Assembly (NCBI RefSeq): GCF_009363555.1
Contig: NZ_CP045373.1
Coordinates: forward strand, 1-64,000
From: Sulfitobacter sp. THAF37
GTDB lineage: Bacteria; Pseudomonadota; Alphaproteobacteria; Rhodobacterales; Rhodobacteraceae
Reading direction: 5' to 3'
Length of the DNA: 64,000 bases
A program made the translations under genes and the position numbers. The notes below the pieces were generated by a model, which ran no database searches, had not been told where the DNA came from, and was given only the letters and a program-made list of their open reading frames with translations. How positions within the stretch are numbered: the first letter of the stretch is position 1; each line of letters opens with the position of its first letter. This document shows, in pieces, positions 43,815 through 51,506 of the stretch.

Positions 43815-44669
43815 TTACTTGACGAAAGCATCCCGGTTCTCGGCGACGAAATCGGCAAATCGGCGCGCCGGGCGTCCCATCACATCACTGACCGTGGTCT
43901 CGATGCCGGCAAGGTAGCCCTTGGGCGCGATGGAAGCCAATTCGACCATGGCTCTGGCGACCTCGTCCTGCATTCCGCCAGCCACCATGCCCGCCTTGGC
44001 ATTTTCGGCCGACAGGGACACGCACGACACTGTTCGTCCCGTCACCCCGGACAGAAGGGCCGCGATGTCATCCCCTGCAAGAGCTTCGGGCCCGGTCAGG
44101 CCAAGAGCCTTGCCTTCGTAACCCGGAGCGGTCAGCGCCTCGGCGGCGACATCCGCGATGTCGCGGGCGTCGATCCAGGCCACGGGGCCGCCCAGATCGT
44201 CATAGTACACGGCGTCCTTTGCAATGTTGCCGGCCTGCCACAGCAGGTTCTGCATGAAATAGGTCGGCTGGACAAAGGTCCAGTCAAGGCCGCTTTGCTT
44301 CAGCAGCTCCTGGGTTTCGGAATGCCACTTTCCAAAGGTCAGCCCCGCCTTGGGCGACGCGCCAAGCCCCGTGGCCACAACGATATGGCGCACGCCCGCG
44401 GCCTTGGCCGCCTCGATCACGTTCGCCTTCCACTGGCGCATGTTCAGATGGGCAGGCGTGACCAGGTATATCTTTTCTGCCCCGTCACAGGCCCGCGCCA
44501 GCGCGGCAGGGTCCGTGAAATCCGCTGCGACCGCCTCGCATCCTTTGGCCCTTAGCGCATCTAACTTGGAGGGGGCGCTGGTGACAGCGCGCACGGACGC
44601 GCCTTTTGCCAGAAGCGTATCGACGAGGGGCGCGCCAGTCGTGCCCGTGGCTCCGAAAACAGTGATCAT
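43815..44669 (-). CDS. NmrA-like NAD(P)-binding protein
   Basis: 284 residues of the atypical SDR/NmrA group: cofactor loop FGATGTTGAPLVDTLLAKG, HIVVATGLGAS, TFVQPTYFMQNLL and a C-terminal NmrA-type half. Such proteins include quinone reductase QorB-like enzymes and redox-sensing regulators. The start overlaps the acyl-CoA synthetase stop (ATGA). Its role in this locus is unclear. Confidence 0.82.
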   Translation of the reverse strand: MITVFGATGTTGAPLVDTLLAKGASVRAVTSAPSKLDALRAKGCEAVAADFTDPAALARACDGAEKIYLVTPAHLNMRQWKANVIEAAKAAGVRHIVVATGLGASPKAGLTFGKWHSETQELLKQSGLDWTFVQPTYFMQNLLWQAGNIAKDAVYYDDLGGPVAWIDARDIADVAAEALTAPGYEGKALGLTGPEALAGDDIAALLSGVTGRTVSCVSLSAENAKAGMVAGGMQDEVARAMVELASIAPKGYLAGIETTVSDVMGRPARRFADFVAENRDAFVK

Positions 44670-46603
44670 GACTTTTCCTTTTGCAGGTCTGCGATGGGCT
44701 GAATGGTTTCCGGGTTGCTGATCGACGACAGATCGCCCGGATCTTCACCGAGAAAGGCGGCACGCACGACACGGCGCATGGTTTTCATGCTGCGGGTCTT
44801 GGGCAGCGCTTCGACAAAGTGGATCTCGCGCGGGCGGAAGGGCTTCGAGACGATCTCTCCGACACGATCCTTGAGCCGGTTCACGAGCTCCGCGTCCGGC
44901 GACACATTTGGGGCCGCCACGCAGACGCAGACGACGGCCACGCCCTTGATGTCATCAGGTGCCGCGATGGCAGCGGCGTCCACCACCTCTCCGGTTTCGG
45001 TCAGGGCCGCCTCGATCTCGGGCGGGCCGATGCGTTTGCCGGCGATGTTCAGCGTGTCGTCCGACCGGCCCAGGATATACCATGTCCCGTCCGGATCGCA
45101 GCGCACCCAGTCGCCGTGCCGCCAGAGGCCGGGGAAGGTGGACCAGTAGGTTTCAAGGTAGCGATCGCGGTCCCCCCAGATGGCCGGGGTCAGACCCAGA
45201 GGCGGCTGGGTCACGACCAGTTCGCCGACCTCGCCCGGTGCGGCTTCGCTGCCGTCCTGGCGCAGAACCTTGGCCCCGACACCCAGGGCCTGGGCCGAAA
45301 ATCCGCCGGGCTTGAGCTCGTGCAGCACGGTCGAGGTCAGGATCGCGCCAAAAAGCTCGGTCCCGCCCGAGATGTTCAGCGGCACGGCGCGGCGGCGACA
45401 GATATGATCGAGCTGCCAGAGCCAGGCATCCTCGGTCCAGGGCTCGCCGGTCGAGGCGACGATGCGCAGGGACGACAAGTCGTAGCCCGACAAAGATTCA
45501 GTATCCTGCGTCATGAACTGCCGTACCAGGGTCGGGGCCACGCCGAGATGCGTGACCTCCATCTCGGACGCAAGACGCAACAGCCTGAAGGGATCGCCGG
45601 GCATTGATGGTGCGCCCTCGGCCAGCACCAGAGTCGAACCGGACAAGAGCACCGACAAAAGGGTAAGCGGTCCCATGACCCACCCCATGTCGGTCATCCA
45701 GAGGTGCCGGTCATCCCGTTTCATGTCGAGGCAAAGCAGGAAATCGGCCGTGGCCTTGGCCTGCACGCCCAGATGGGTATGCACGACGCCCTTGGGCCGT
45801 CCGGTGGTGCCTGACGTATAGGCGATCAGAAAGGTGGCTTCGGCCTTGACCGGAACGGCGGCAAGCTCCGGACTGGCGCGGCCCACGGTTTCGCTCCAGT
45901 CCAGATCGCGGGCGGGATCGGCTACCGCACCGCCGAACCGTCGCAGGCTGATCACGGTATGAACCGATGGCACGTCGGTCAAAGCCTGGGCGAGGCTCGC
46001 CTCCATCCAGACCGGCTTGCCTCGCCGGGGTGTGGCATCCGCTGTCAGCACCGCCACGGCATCCGCGTCGTTCAGGCGCGATACGATGGCATGAGGCGCA
46101 AAACCGGAAAACAGCGGCACCGCAACCGCGCCCAGCCGGGCAATCCCCAGAAGCGCGGCCTCGATTTCGGGGATCATCGGCATATAGATGCCCACCGCCT
46201 GACCGGGCCTTACACCGCGCGTGGCAAGGGCCGAGGCAACGCGGGAGGCTTCGGCGGTAAGGGCGGAATAGGTCCAGCGGCGGCGGCTTCCGTCTTCGCC
46301 GACCCAGTCGATTGCGACCTTGTCGCCCAAGCCATCGACAATTCGGGCGTCAAGACAGGTTTCCGTCAGATTCAAAGTACTCCCGACGGCCCACCGGATC
46401 GATTCGGGCCCTTCGGAGATATCTCGCAACCGGCTGTAGGGCCGCGCGAACCGTATCCCGGCATGGTCAATGATCCGGCCCCAGAACCAGTCTGGGTCTT
46501 CATTCGAACGGCGGACGAGTTCCTCGTAACTGTCAATGCCGCAGCCCGTCAGAAATGCGGTCAGAGTGCTTGTCCGCTGGATGTCAGAGCCTGGCTGAAA
46601 CAT
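44666..46603 (-). CDS. Acetyl/acyl-CoA synthetase (AcsA-like, with ACAS N-domain)
   Basis: 645 residues from the ATG behind GAAAGGTTGCG; the longer frame upstream has no ribosome site. The N-terminal 90 residues are the acetyl-CoA-synthetase N-domain (NEDPDWFWGRII, LNLTETCLD). ANL motifs: AYTSGTTGRPKGVVHTHLG (about residue 265), SGGTELFG, WRHGDWVRCD, LGRSDDTLNIAGKRIGPPEIE and a late TRSMKTMRR around the catalytic Lys. It would activate a short or branched acid. It overlaps the NmrA-like gene. It is 115 bp after the BadH-like SDR and may share its promoter. Confidence 0.86.
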   Translation of the reverse strand: MFQPGSDIQRTSTLTAFLTGCGIDSYEELVRRSNEDPDWFWGRIIDHAGIRFARPYSRLRDISEGPESIRWAVGSTLNLTETCLDARIVDGLGDKVAIDWVGEDGSRRRWTYSALTAEASRVASALATRGVRPGQAVGIYMPMIPEIEAALLGIARLGAVAVPLFSGFAPHAIVSRLNDADAVAVLTADATPRRGKPVWMEASLAQALTDVPSVHTVISLRRFGGAVADPARDLDWSETVGRASPELAAVPVKAEATFLIAYTSGTTGRPKGVVHTHLGVQAKATADFLLCLDMKRDDRHLWMTDMGWVMGPLTLLSVLLSGSTLVLAEGAPSMPGDPFRLLRLASEMEVTHLGVAPTLVRQFMTQDTESLSGYDLSSLRIVASTGEPWTEDAWLWQLDHICRRRAVPLNISGGTELFGAILTSTVLHELKPGGFSAQALGVGAKVLRQDGSEAAPGEVGELVVTQPPLGLTPAIWGDRDRYLETYWSTFPGLWRHGDWVRCDPDGTWYILGRSDDTLNIAGKRIGPPEIEAALTETGEVVDAAAIAAPDDIKGVAVVCVCVAAPNVSPDAELVNRLKDRVGEIVSKPFRPREIHFVEALPKTRSMKTMRRVVRAAFLGEDPGDLSSISNPETIQPIADLQKEKS

Positions 46604-46718
46604 TCGCAACCTTTCTAGAATGAAAAAGGGCCGCACAAAAGGCGCGGCCAGTCGGGGAGGTAACTCTTTTGGCACGGTTTGGCAGCAACGCCTGGTGTCC
46701 GGCGCTGCTGTCATGGCT

Positions 46719-47480
46719 TCAACCGTGCATGGACAAGCCGCCCGAAACCGAAATCACCTGGCCGGTAATGAACCCTGCGTCGTCCGACGACAGGAAGCAG
46801 ATGATGCCAGGGTAATCCGTCGGCTGCGCCAGGCGCTTCATCGGAATCGCCCGCTTGAGACCTTCGGCGATCTTTTGACCTGCCTCGCCCTCGGCAAATT
46901 GAGCGAACAGAGGTGTGTCGGTCGGTCCCGGGGCGACCGCATTCAATTGTATACCTTTGCGCGCCAGCTCGCGCGCCACGGTCTTCGTGAACGAAATGAT
47001 GCCGCCCTTGCAGGCTGAATAAACCGCCTCGCCGGATGACCCGACACGACCAGCGTCAGAGGCGATGTTAACCACGCGACCGCCGCCGCTCTTGACCATG
47101 CCCGGAAGCACCGCGTGATGCATGTTGAGCGGGCCGTAAAGATTGATGTCGATAACCTTTTTCCAAAGATCGGCATCGGTGTCGAGAAACATTCTGCTGA
47201 CGTCCCAGCCGGCGTTGTTCACCAGCACATCAATCGGGCCGCCGGATTCGAACTCGGCCACCGCCGTGTCGACTTGACTACGGTCGGTGATATCTACCTT
47301 GAAGGCCTGCGCCTTCCCGCCAGCCTCGGTGATCAGTCGGACAGTTTCCTCCGCCCCATCCTTGTTCAGATCGAAAACGGCAACTTCGGCGCCCTCTTCG
47401 CCGAACCGTTCGCAAACTGCGCGGCCAATGCCGCTTCCACCGCCGGTCACAATGACCCGTTTTCCACTCAACCCTCGCAT
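46719..47480 (-). CDS. SDR closely resembling 2-hydroxycyclohexanecarboxyl-CoA dehydrogenase (BadH)
   Basis: 253 residues from the ATG behind GAGGAGGACCTCC. Beyond general SDR motifs (TGGGSGIGR, YSACK), long stretches match what I recall of Rhodopseudomonas BadH: AVFDLN, VLVNNAGWD, MHHAVLPGMV, NIASDAGRVGSSGEAVYSACKGG, PGPTDTPL and SDDAGFITGQVISVSGGL. BadH oxidises 2-hydroxycyclohexane-1-carboxyl-CoA. A badI-type ring hydrolase is not evident among the crotonases here, so either the ring is opened elsewhere or the enzyme acts on another cyclic or branched hydroxyacyl-CoA. Divergent from the tandem TetR gene with an operator between. Confidence 0.83.
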   Translation of the reverse strand: MRGLSGKRVIVTGGGSGIGRAVCERFGEEGAEVAVFDLNKDGAEETVRLITEAGGKAQAFKVDITDRSQVDTAVAEFESGGPIDVLVNNAGWDVSRMFLDTDADLWKKVIDINLYGPLNMHHAVLPGMVKSGGGRVVNIASDAGRVGSSGEAVYSACKGGIISFTKTVARELARKGIQLNAVAPGPTDTPLFAQFAEGEAGQKIAEGLKRAIPMKRLAQPTDYPGIICFLSSDDAGFITGQVISVSGGLSMHG

Positions 47481-47517
47481 GGAGGTCCTCCTCTTCCGAT
47501 AAACCTTTGTCAAGAAC

Positions 47518-47558
47518 TTGATTCGGAACGTTCCTTGGATTATTCTAACATTTGTTAG
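47518..47558 (+). promoter_or_regulatory. Promoter and TetR-type operator between the BadH-like gene and the tandem TetR gene
   Basis: TTGATT (47518-47523), 17-bp spacer, TATTCT (47541-47546) is a plausible promoter for the regulator. CTAACATTTGTTAG at 47545-47558 overlaps its -10 by two bases, the same geometry as at 3383. On the minus strand TAGAAT (47547-47542) may be the -10 for the SDR. A second perfect palindrome, GGAACGTTCC (47525-47534), sits in the spacer. The operator ends 10 bp before the TetR ATG, indicating autoregulation. Confidence 0.77.
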
Positions 47559-47568
47559 ATTTAATGCA

Positions 47569-48969
47569 ATGGACAGTCTCGTGTCCCGCAAGTATCGAAA
47601 TGAAATGGTACACAAGACTGCCCCCCCCAGGACACTGAGCGAAGACTTGAGCAAGTCTGAGAGGACACGTGAGGGTATCCTTTCGGCGGCTGCGCGACTT
47701 TTTCGGTATGAAGGCTATCACGCAACGACTATGCGCGACATCGCGCAGGAAGCTGGCATTGAGGCCGGCAGCATTTATTATCATTTTCAATCCAAGGACC
47801 AGATTCTGAGCGAAGTTCTCGATCTTGGCGTCCGTCAACTATATCAGGCGGTCAGTGAAATCGTTCGGTCGGCACCGACAAGTTCGGAGGATTTTCGCAA
47901 GACTTTCGGACTGCTGATTGAAACACACCTTGCCTACCTATTGACCGACAGCGACTTTACGTCAGCCAATATTCGGAACTATCCGATGTTGTCGGACGAA
48001 ACACGCGCCCCGCATCGCGAATTGCGTGCATCATATGCGGGTGCCTGGGGCAAATTCCTGAATGACGCCAAACGCGCCGACCACCTTCGAAGCGACATAT
48101 CCACTGCTGTGATCCGCCAGTTCATCCTGAGTGCCATGAACTGGACCGTAGAATGGTACGATGTCGACTCGTATCCGGTGCGCATACTCGCGGAACGAAT
48201 GAGTAAGCTGATACTTGACGGAATGTGTCCACATCGCAAGGCGGATACCGAAGGCTTGAAGCTGTGCCCCGCCACTACCGCCAAAACCCCGGATCCCGAC
48301 AGCAAGGCGGCTAAGACCCGTGCAGAAATTCTAAAGGCCGCAGCGCGCGTTCTGAGGGACAATGGCTACAAGGCGACCACGCTGAGAAAGATCGCGGAAG
48401 AAGCGGACATGAAAGCGGGCAGCGTCTATTACCATTTCAACTCCAAAGAAGCGATCGTTGACGAAGTTCTAAACGCCGGACTGAGGGACTTGCTATCAGG
48501 TGTCGAAGCCGCCGTTCGGAAATTCGATGCCCCGTACGATCATCACGCCAAGATAGCGACTGCAATCTGGGCGCACCTGGATTTCCTCTTCAAGGCAAGT
48601 GAATTCACCTCGGCGAATATCAGAAGCTATGGAATGCTCCCCAATCATTTCAGGGAGAGGCACAGGGGTATTCGCCATGAGTATGGAAAACTCTGGGATC
48701 GGATACTCCGTGAAGCTCAGGACGACGGTGCCATACGGTCGGATATCAAGATCGTCCCCTTGCGCCAAGTGATGTTGGGTGCCTTAAACTGGACGGTGGA
48801 ATGGTTCGACCCGAACAAGGCAGGAGTGGAAGGATATCTATCACTGCCTGAATTCTCCAGCATGCTCATCAATCTGCTATTGGAAGGCATTTGTAACCGG
48901 GAAGCGACCCCGTCCACAGGACAAGGTAGCCCTGAAAGCGGTTGCCCCGGTCAGACCAGAAGGAAGTGA
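47569..48969 (+). CDS. Tandem-fused double TetR-family regulator
   Basis: 466 residues, over twice the usual TetR length, consisting of two complete TetR units. Unit 1 (about 33-225) has the helix-turn-helix ATTMRDIAQEAGIEAGSIYYHF; unit 2 (about 250-443) has ATTLRKIAEEADMKAGSVYYHF. Each is followed by its own ligand domain with shared landmarks: SDFTSANIRNYPML versus SEFTSANIRSYGML, LRSDI versus IRSDI, and SAMNWTVEWYD versus GALNWTVEWFD. The units are joined by about 25 polar residues. TetR proteins normally act as dimers, so this could be a single-chain pseudo-dimer. Start is the ATG 10 bp after the operator; no good ribosome site is seen, and a later ATG (47605) is possible. Confidence 0.9.
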   Translation: MDSLVSRKYRNEMVHKTAPPRTLSEDLSKSERTREGILSAAARLFRYEGYHATTMRDIAQEAGIEAGSIYYHFQSKDQILSEVLDLGVRQLYQAVSEIVRSAPTSSEDFRKTFGLLIETHLAYLLTDSDFTSANIRNYPMLSDETRAPHRELRASYAGAWGKFLNDAKRADHLRSDISTAVIRQFILSAMNWTVEWYDVDSYPVRILAERMSKLILDGMCPHRKADTEGLKLCPATTAKTPDPDSKAAKTRAEILKAAARVLRDNGYKATTLRKIAEEADMKAGSVYYHFNSKEAIVDEVLNAGLRDLLSGVEAAVRKFDAPYDHHAKIATAIWAHLDFLFKASEFTSANIRSYGMLPNHFRERHRGIRHEYGKLWDRILREAQDDGAIRSDIKIVPLRQVMLGALNWTVEWFDPNKAGVEGYLSLPEFSSMLINLLLEGICNREATPSTGQGSPESGCPGQTRRK

Positions 48970-49352
48970 TACAGCCCTTCGGCAACCGCCTTTTCCCGAT
49001 CCGTCTGCCAGCTGAGCACGCTGACGCTTGCCATCCGCTTGCCTTTGCGCGTGACGTTAGCGCGCGCAAAAAGCGGTCCCTTCACACCGGGTCTGAGGTA
49101 ATCGACGGTCAGGTTGATCGGCTTGGCCGGAACGTCGGCGAAATCGGGCTGTACCGCGATGGCGGCAGTGGCCTCCATAAAACTCGCGATTATGCCGCCA
49201 TGGTAGTACTCCATGATCGGGTTACCGATATGGCGGTCATCAAAGGTCATTTCCGCCTCAGCATGGAGACTGTCTAGACTTCTGACCTCAAAGTTGAGAA
49301 ATCGGAAGAACGGCACCCGGGATACATTGGCATTGACAGTTTGCACGTCCAT
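48951..49352 (-). CDS. Hotdog-fold thioesterase (PaaI-like) 1
   Basis: 133 residues from an ATG overlapping the upstream stop (TGATG). Hotdog features: MEYYHGGIIASFMEATAAIA (the HGG turn), INLTVDYLRPGVKGPLFARA. It is likely an acyl-CoA thioesterase acting on pathway intermediates. Its 3' end overlaps the 3' end of the convergent tandem TetR gene by 19 bp, so no terminator separates them. It forms a pair with the next hotdog gene upstream and may be a heteromer with it. Confidence 0.83.
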   Translation of the reverse strand: MDVQTVNANVSRVPFFRFLNFEVRSLDSLHAEAEMTFDDRHIGNPIMEYYHGGIIASFMEATAAIAVQPDFADVPAKPINLTVDYLRPGVKGPLFARANVTRKGKRMASVSVLSWQTDREKAVAEGLYHFLLV

Positions 49353-49834
49353 CACGAGGTTTTTCCTTTTGTCATTGCGTCAAACAGGCTGGTTTCGCCG
49401 CGCGTCAATGCAAACGAGGCGGTTCCCCTAGCTATTTCAGCATCCTCATGGCCCGCGAACCAGACGCTGCCGGAATTGAAGGCGATGTGGCGGGTCTTGC
49501 GAAAACAATGCGCTTGAACGATGACATCCGCGCGCGAACGGGCCGGGCGCAGGTAATCAACTCTGAGGTCAAGAGTGGCCATGGTACTGACGCCTTCGAT
49601 GGCAACAAAGTTCGCCAGTCCAAAGACACTGTCCAGAAGTGCCGTCAGGATACCACCGTGGAGCAGCGATTGTTCCGCATCGACGCAAAAGTCCGGATTG
49701 AACGGCATCCGAACCCGAACACCTTCCGTCGAGACCTCTTCGATCTCAAGCGCCATATGCGTTATCAGACCCTTGCCGCGCGCATTCCACATCTGCGCGA
49801 TTTGCTCCATCTTCTTTTGGGTGATGTCTGACAT
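49352..49834 (-). CDS. Hotdog-fold thioesterase (PaaI-like) 2
   Basis: 160 residues: EQSLLHGGILTALLDSVFGLANF (HGG turn plus Asp), MATLDLRVDYLRPARSRADV. Same fold as its neighbour but with Asp in the helix where the neighbour has Glu (FMEATAA), so the two may be functionally distinct halves of one enzyme. A GAAAGATCGC ribosome site precedes the ATG. Near the end of the six-gene operon that starts at 53934. Confidence 0.83.
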   Translation of the reverse strand: MSDITQKKMEQIAQMWNARGKGLITHMALEIEEVSTEGVRVRMPFNPDFCVDAEQSLLHGGILTALLDSVFGLANFVAIEGVSTMATLDLRVDYLRPARSRADVIVQAHCFRKTRHIAFNSGSVWFAGHEDAEIARGTASFALTRGETSLFDAMTKGKTS

Positions 49835-49846
49835 GCGATCTTTCCT

Positions 49847-50650
49847 TTAACGCCCCGTGAAATTGGGTTTTCGTTTTTCGACGAACGCAGCAACCGCCTC
49901 GTGGTGGTCTTCGGTCTGATGCATGAGCGCCTGATAGGCCGCCGCGGAATTCAGGAAATCCGGCAGGTCCATCCGTTCGGCATTGCGCATCAGACGCTTG
50001 GCGACCCGCACCGCGCGCGGCGGTTTCGCGGCGATGACAGCGGCCCGTTCACGGGCCCGTTCCATCAATTTTTCATGAGGCACAAGTTCAAGCACCATAC
50101 CAAGCTCCAGCGCTTCCTTGGCCTCGACCATGCGCCCCGAGAAGGTCAGATCGGCGGCCTTCTGGTGGCCCAGACGACGCAACAGGAACCAGCTGCCCGC
50201 ATCGCCCGGAATGATTCCGAGATTCAGAAACACCTCGCCGAACCTTGCTTTTTCTGACGCGATGCGCATGTCGCACATCATGGTCAGGTCGCACCCCGCG
50301 CCCACCGCCGGGCCGTTGACTGCGGCGATCGTCGGAATATCCATGTTGTAGAGCGCAAGCGGCAGCCGCTGCACCCCATCAACATAACTCTGCGCCGCCG
50401 CCAGCGGCTCCTTGCGGAACACGCTGTCGGGATCGTTCATCTCCTTGATGTCCCCGCCTGCACAAAAGGCCGGGTCGGCCCCGGTCAGGATCATCACGCT
50501 GACCTGAGGATCGGCCTGCACCTTGGCGAAGGTCTCCAGAAGGGCAGCGATCATGTCGTTGCCGGTGACCGGGTTGCGCCGCTCGGGGTCGTTCAGCGTA
50601 ACCGTAGCGATCCTGTCGGAAATCTCCAGAAGGACGGGCTGTTTATTCAT
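49847..50650 (-). CDS. Enoyl-CoA hydratase (crotonase family)
   Basis: 267 residues; the ATG at 50650 has proper spacing to GGGGAG, whereas one three codons earlier is too close. Crotonase motifs: FCAGGDIKEM, NGPAVGAGCDLT, FGEVFLNLGIIPGDAGSW, and C-terminal FVEKRKPNFTGR. The Asp in PGDAGSW stands in the active-site loop where hydratases have Gly. It overlaps the reductase gene by 8 bp. In Atu terms it could be the isohexenylglutaconyl-CoA hydratase, but the crotonase at 54074 is an equal candidate. Confidence 0.84.
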   Translation of the reverse strand: MNKQPVLLEISDRIATVTLNDPERRNPVTGNDMIAALLETFAKVQADPQVSVMILTGADPAFCAGGDIKEMNDPDSVFRKEPLAAAQSYVDGVQRLPLALYNMDIPTIAAVNGPAVGAGCDLTMMCDMRIASEKARFGEVFLNLGIIPGDAGSWFLLRRLGHQKAADLTFSGRMVEAKEALELGMVLELVPHEKLMERARERAAVIAAKPPRAVRVAKRLMRNAERMDLPDFLNSAAAYQALMHQTEDHHEAVAAFVEKRKPNFTGR

Positions 50651-51497
50651 TCTTGCCATCTCCCCGTTCGCGTTTCTCGAACATCGCGGGGTTGATCATG
50701 TCCCGCGCGTCATGACCCATATGCAAGGTTTCACCGCCGTCTACATAAATGTCTTCTCCGGTGATGAAACCGCCAAGTTTCGAGGCCAGGAAAATGATCG
50801 TGCCTGCGATGTCCTCGGCCGCCCCCATCCGGTTTAGCACCGAGCGGTTCAGCTTTTTCCACTGTTCCGGCGGAATCGGATAGCGGCCAAGCGCATCGGT
50901 CTTGATCGTGCCCGGCGCGACACAGTTCAGCCGGATGCCGTACTCGCCCCATTCGGCGGCCAGCGTTTTCATCATGCCCGTCACACCGGCGCGGGCGGCG
51001 ACGGTGTGTGTAAAGCCGGTAAGCGCGGTGCGCGCAGAGATGGCGGTGACAAACACAACCGATCCACCATTGTCGTACATGAAGTGATCCGCCGCTGCCC
51101 GGGTCATCTGCCAAGATCCGATCAGGTTGTTGCGGATCACGGCTTCGAAGCCCTTGTTGGTGATATCGCGGGCGGCCGCGATATACTGGCCGCCGGCATT
51201 GTTCACCAAAACATCCAACTGCCCATAGTGGTCCTTGATCCGCCCCATCGCAGCTTCGATACTGTCTTCGTCGCGGGTGTCTCCGGGCACGACAAAGGCC
51301 TCGCCCCCCGCCGCCCGGATCATTTCGGCGGTCTCTTCCAGCGGCTCTTCGCGGCGCGCGAACAGCGCAAGCCTTGCCCCGCAAGCGGCCATTTCGATCG
51401 CCGTCGCCCGGCCCATTCCAGATCCGGACCCCGTGACCAGGGCAACTTGACCCGCCATGAGATCCGACGCGTAACGCCTTGATTTCGCTTCGCTCAT
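50643..51497 (-). CDS. SDR of the trans-2-enoyl-CoA / 2,4-dienoyl-CoA reductase (PECR/DECR) type
   Basis: 284 residues. Cofactor loop TGSGSGMGR, FARREEPLEET (Arg after the second strand, favouring NADPH), NNAGGQYIAAA, and GFTHTVAARAG in place of the common YxxxK motif. That replacement (HxxAARAG) is typical of peroxisomal trans-2-enoyl-CoA reductase and related dienoyl-CoA reductases, so it is not a defect. C-terminal FITGEDIYVDGGET. It would reduce an unsaturated acyl-CoA. Lies between the crotonase and the isovaleryl-type dehydrogenases. Confidence 0.83.
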   Translation of the reverse strand: MSEAKSRRYASDLMAGQVALVTGSGSGMGRATAIEMAACGARLALFARREEPLEETAEMIRAAGGEAFVVPGDTRDEDSIEAAMGRIKDHYGQLDVLVNNAGGQYIAAARDITNKGFEAVIRNNLIGSWQMTRAAADHFMYDNGGSVVFVTAISARTALTGFTHTVAARAGVTGMMKTLAAEWGEYGIRLNCVAPGTIKTDALGRYPIPPEQWKKLNRSVLNRMGAAEDIAGTIIFLASKLGGFITGEDIYVDGGETLHMGHDARDMINPAMFEKRERGDGKNE

Positions 51498-51506
51498 GTT
51501 CCGCCC

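Noticed and set aside
50643..51497. SDR with a missing YxxxK active site as an oddity
   Set aside because: The HxxAARAG replacement is the normal pattern of peroxisomal trans-2-enoyl-CoA reductase-type proteins, so it is a family trait.
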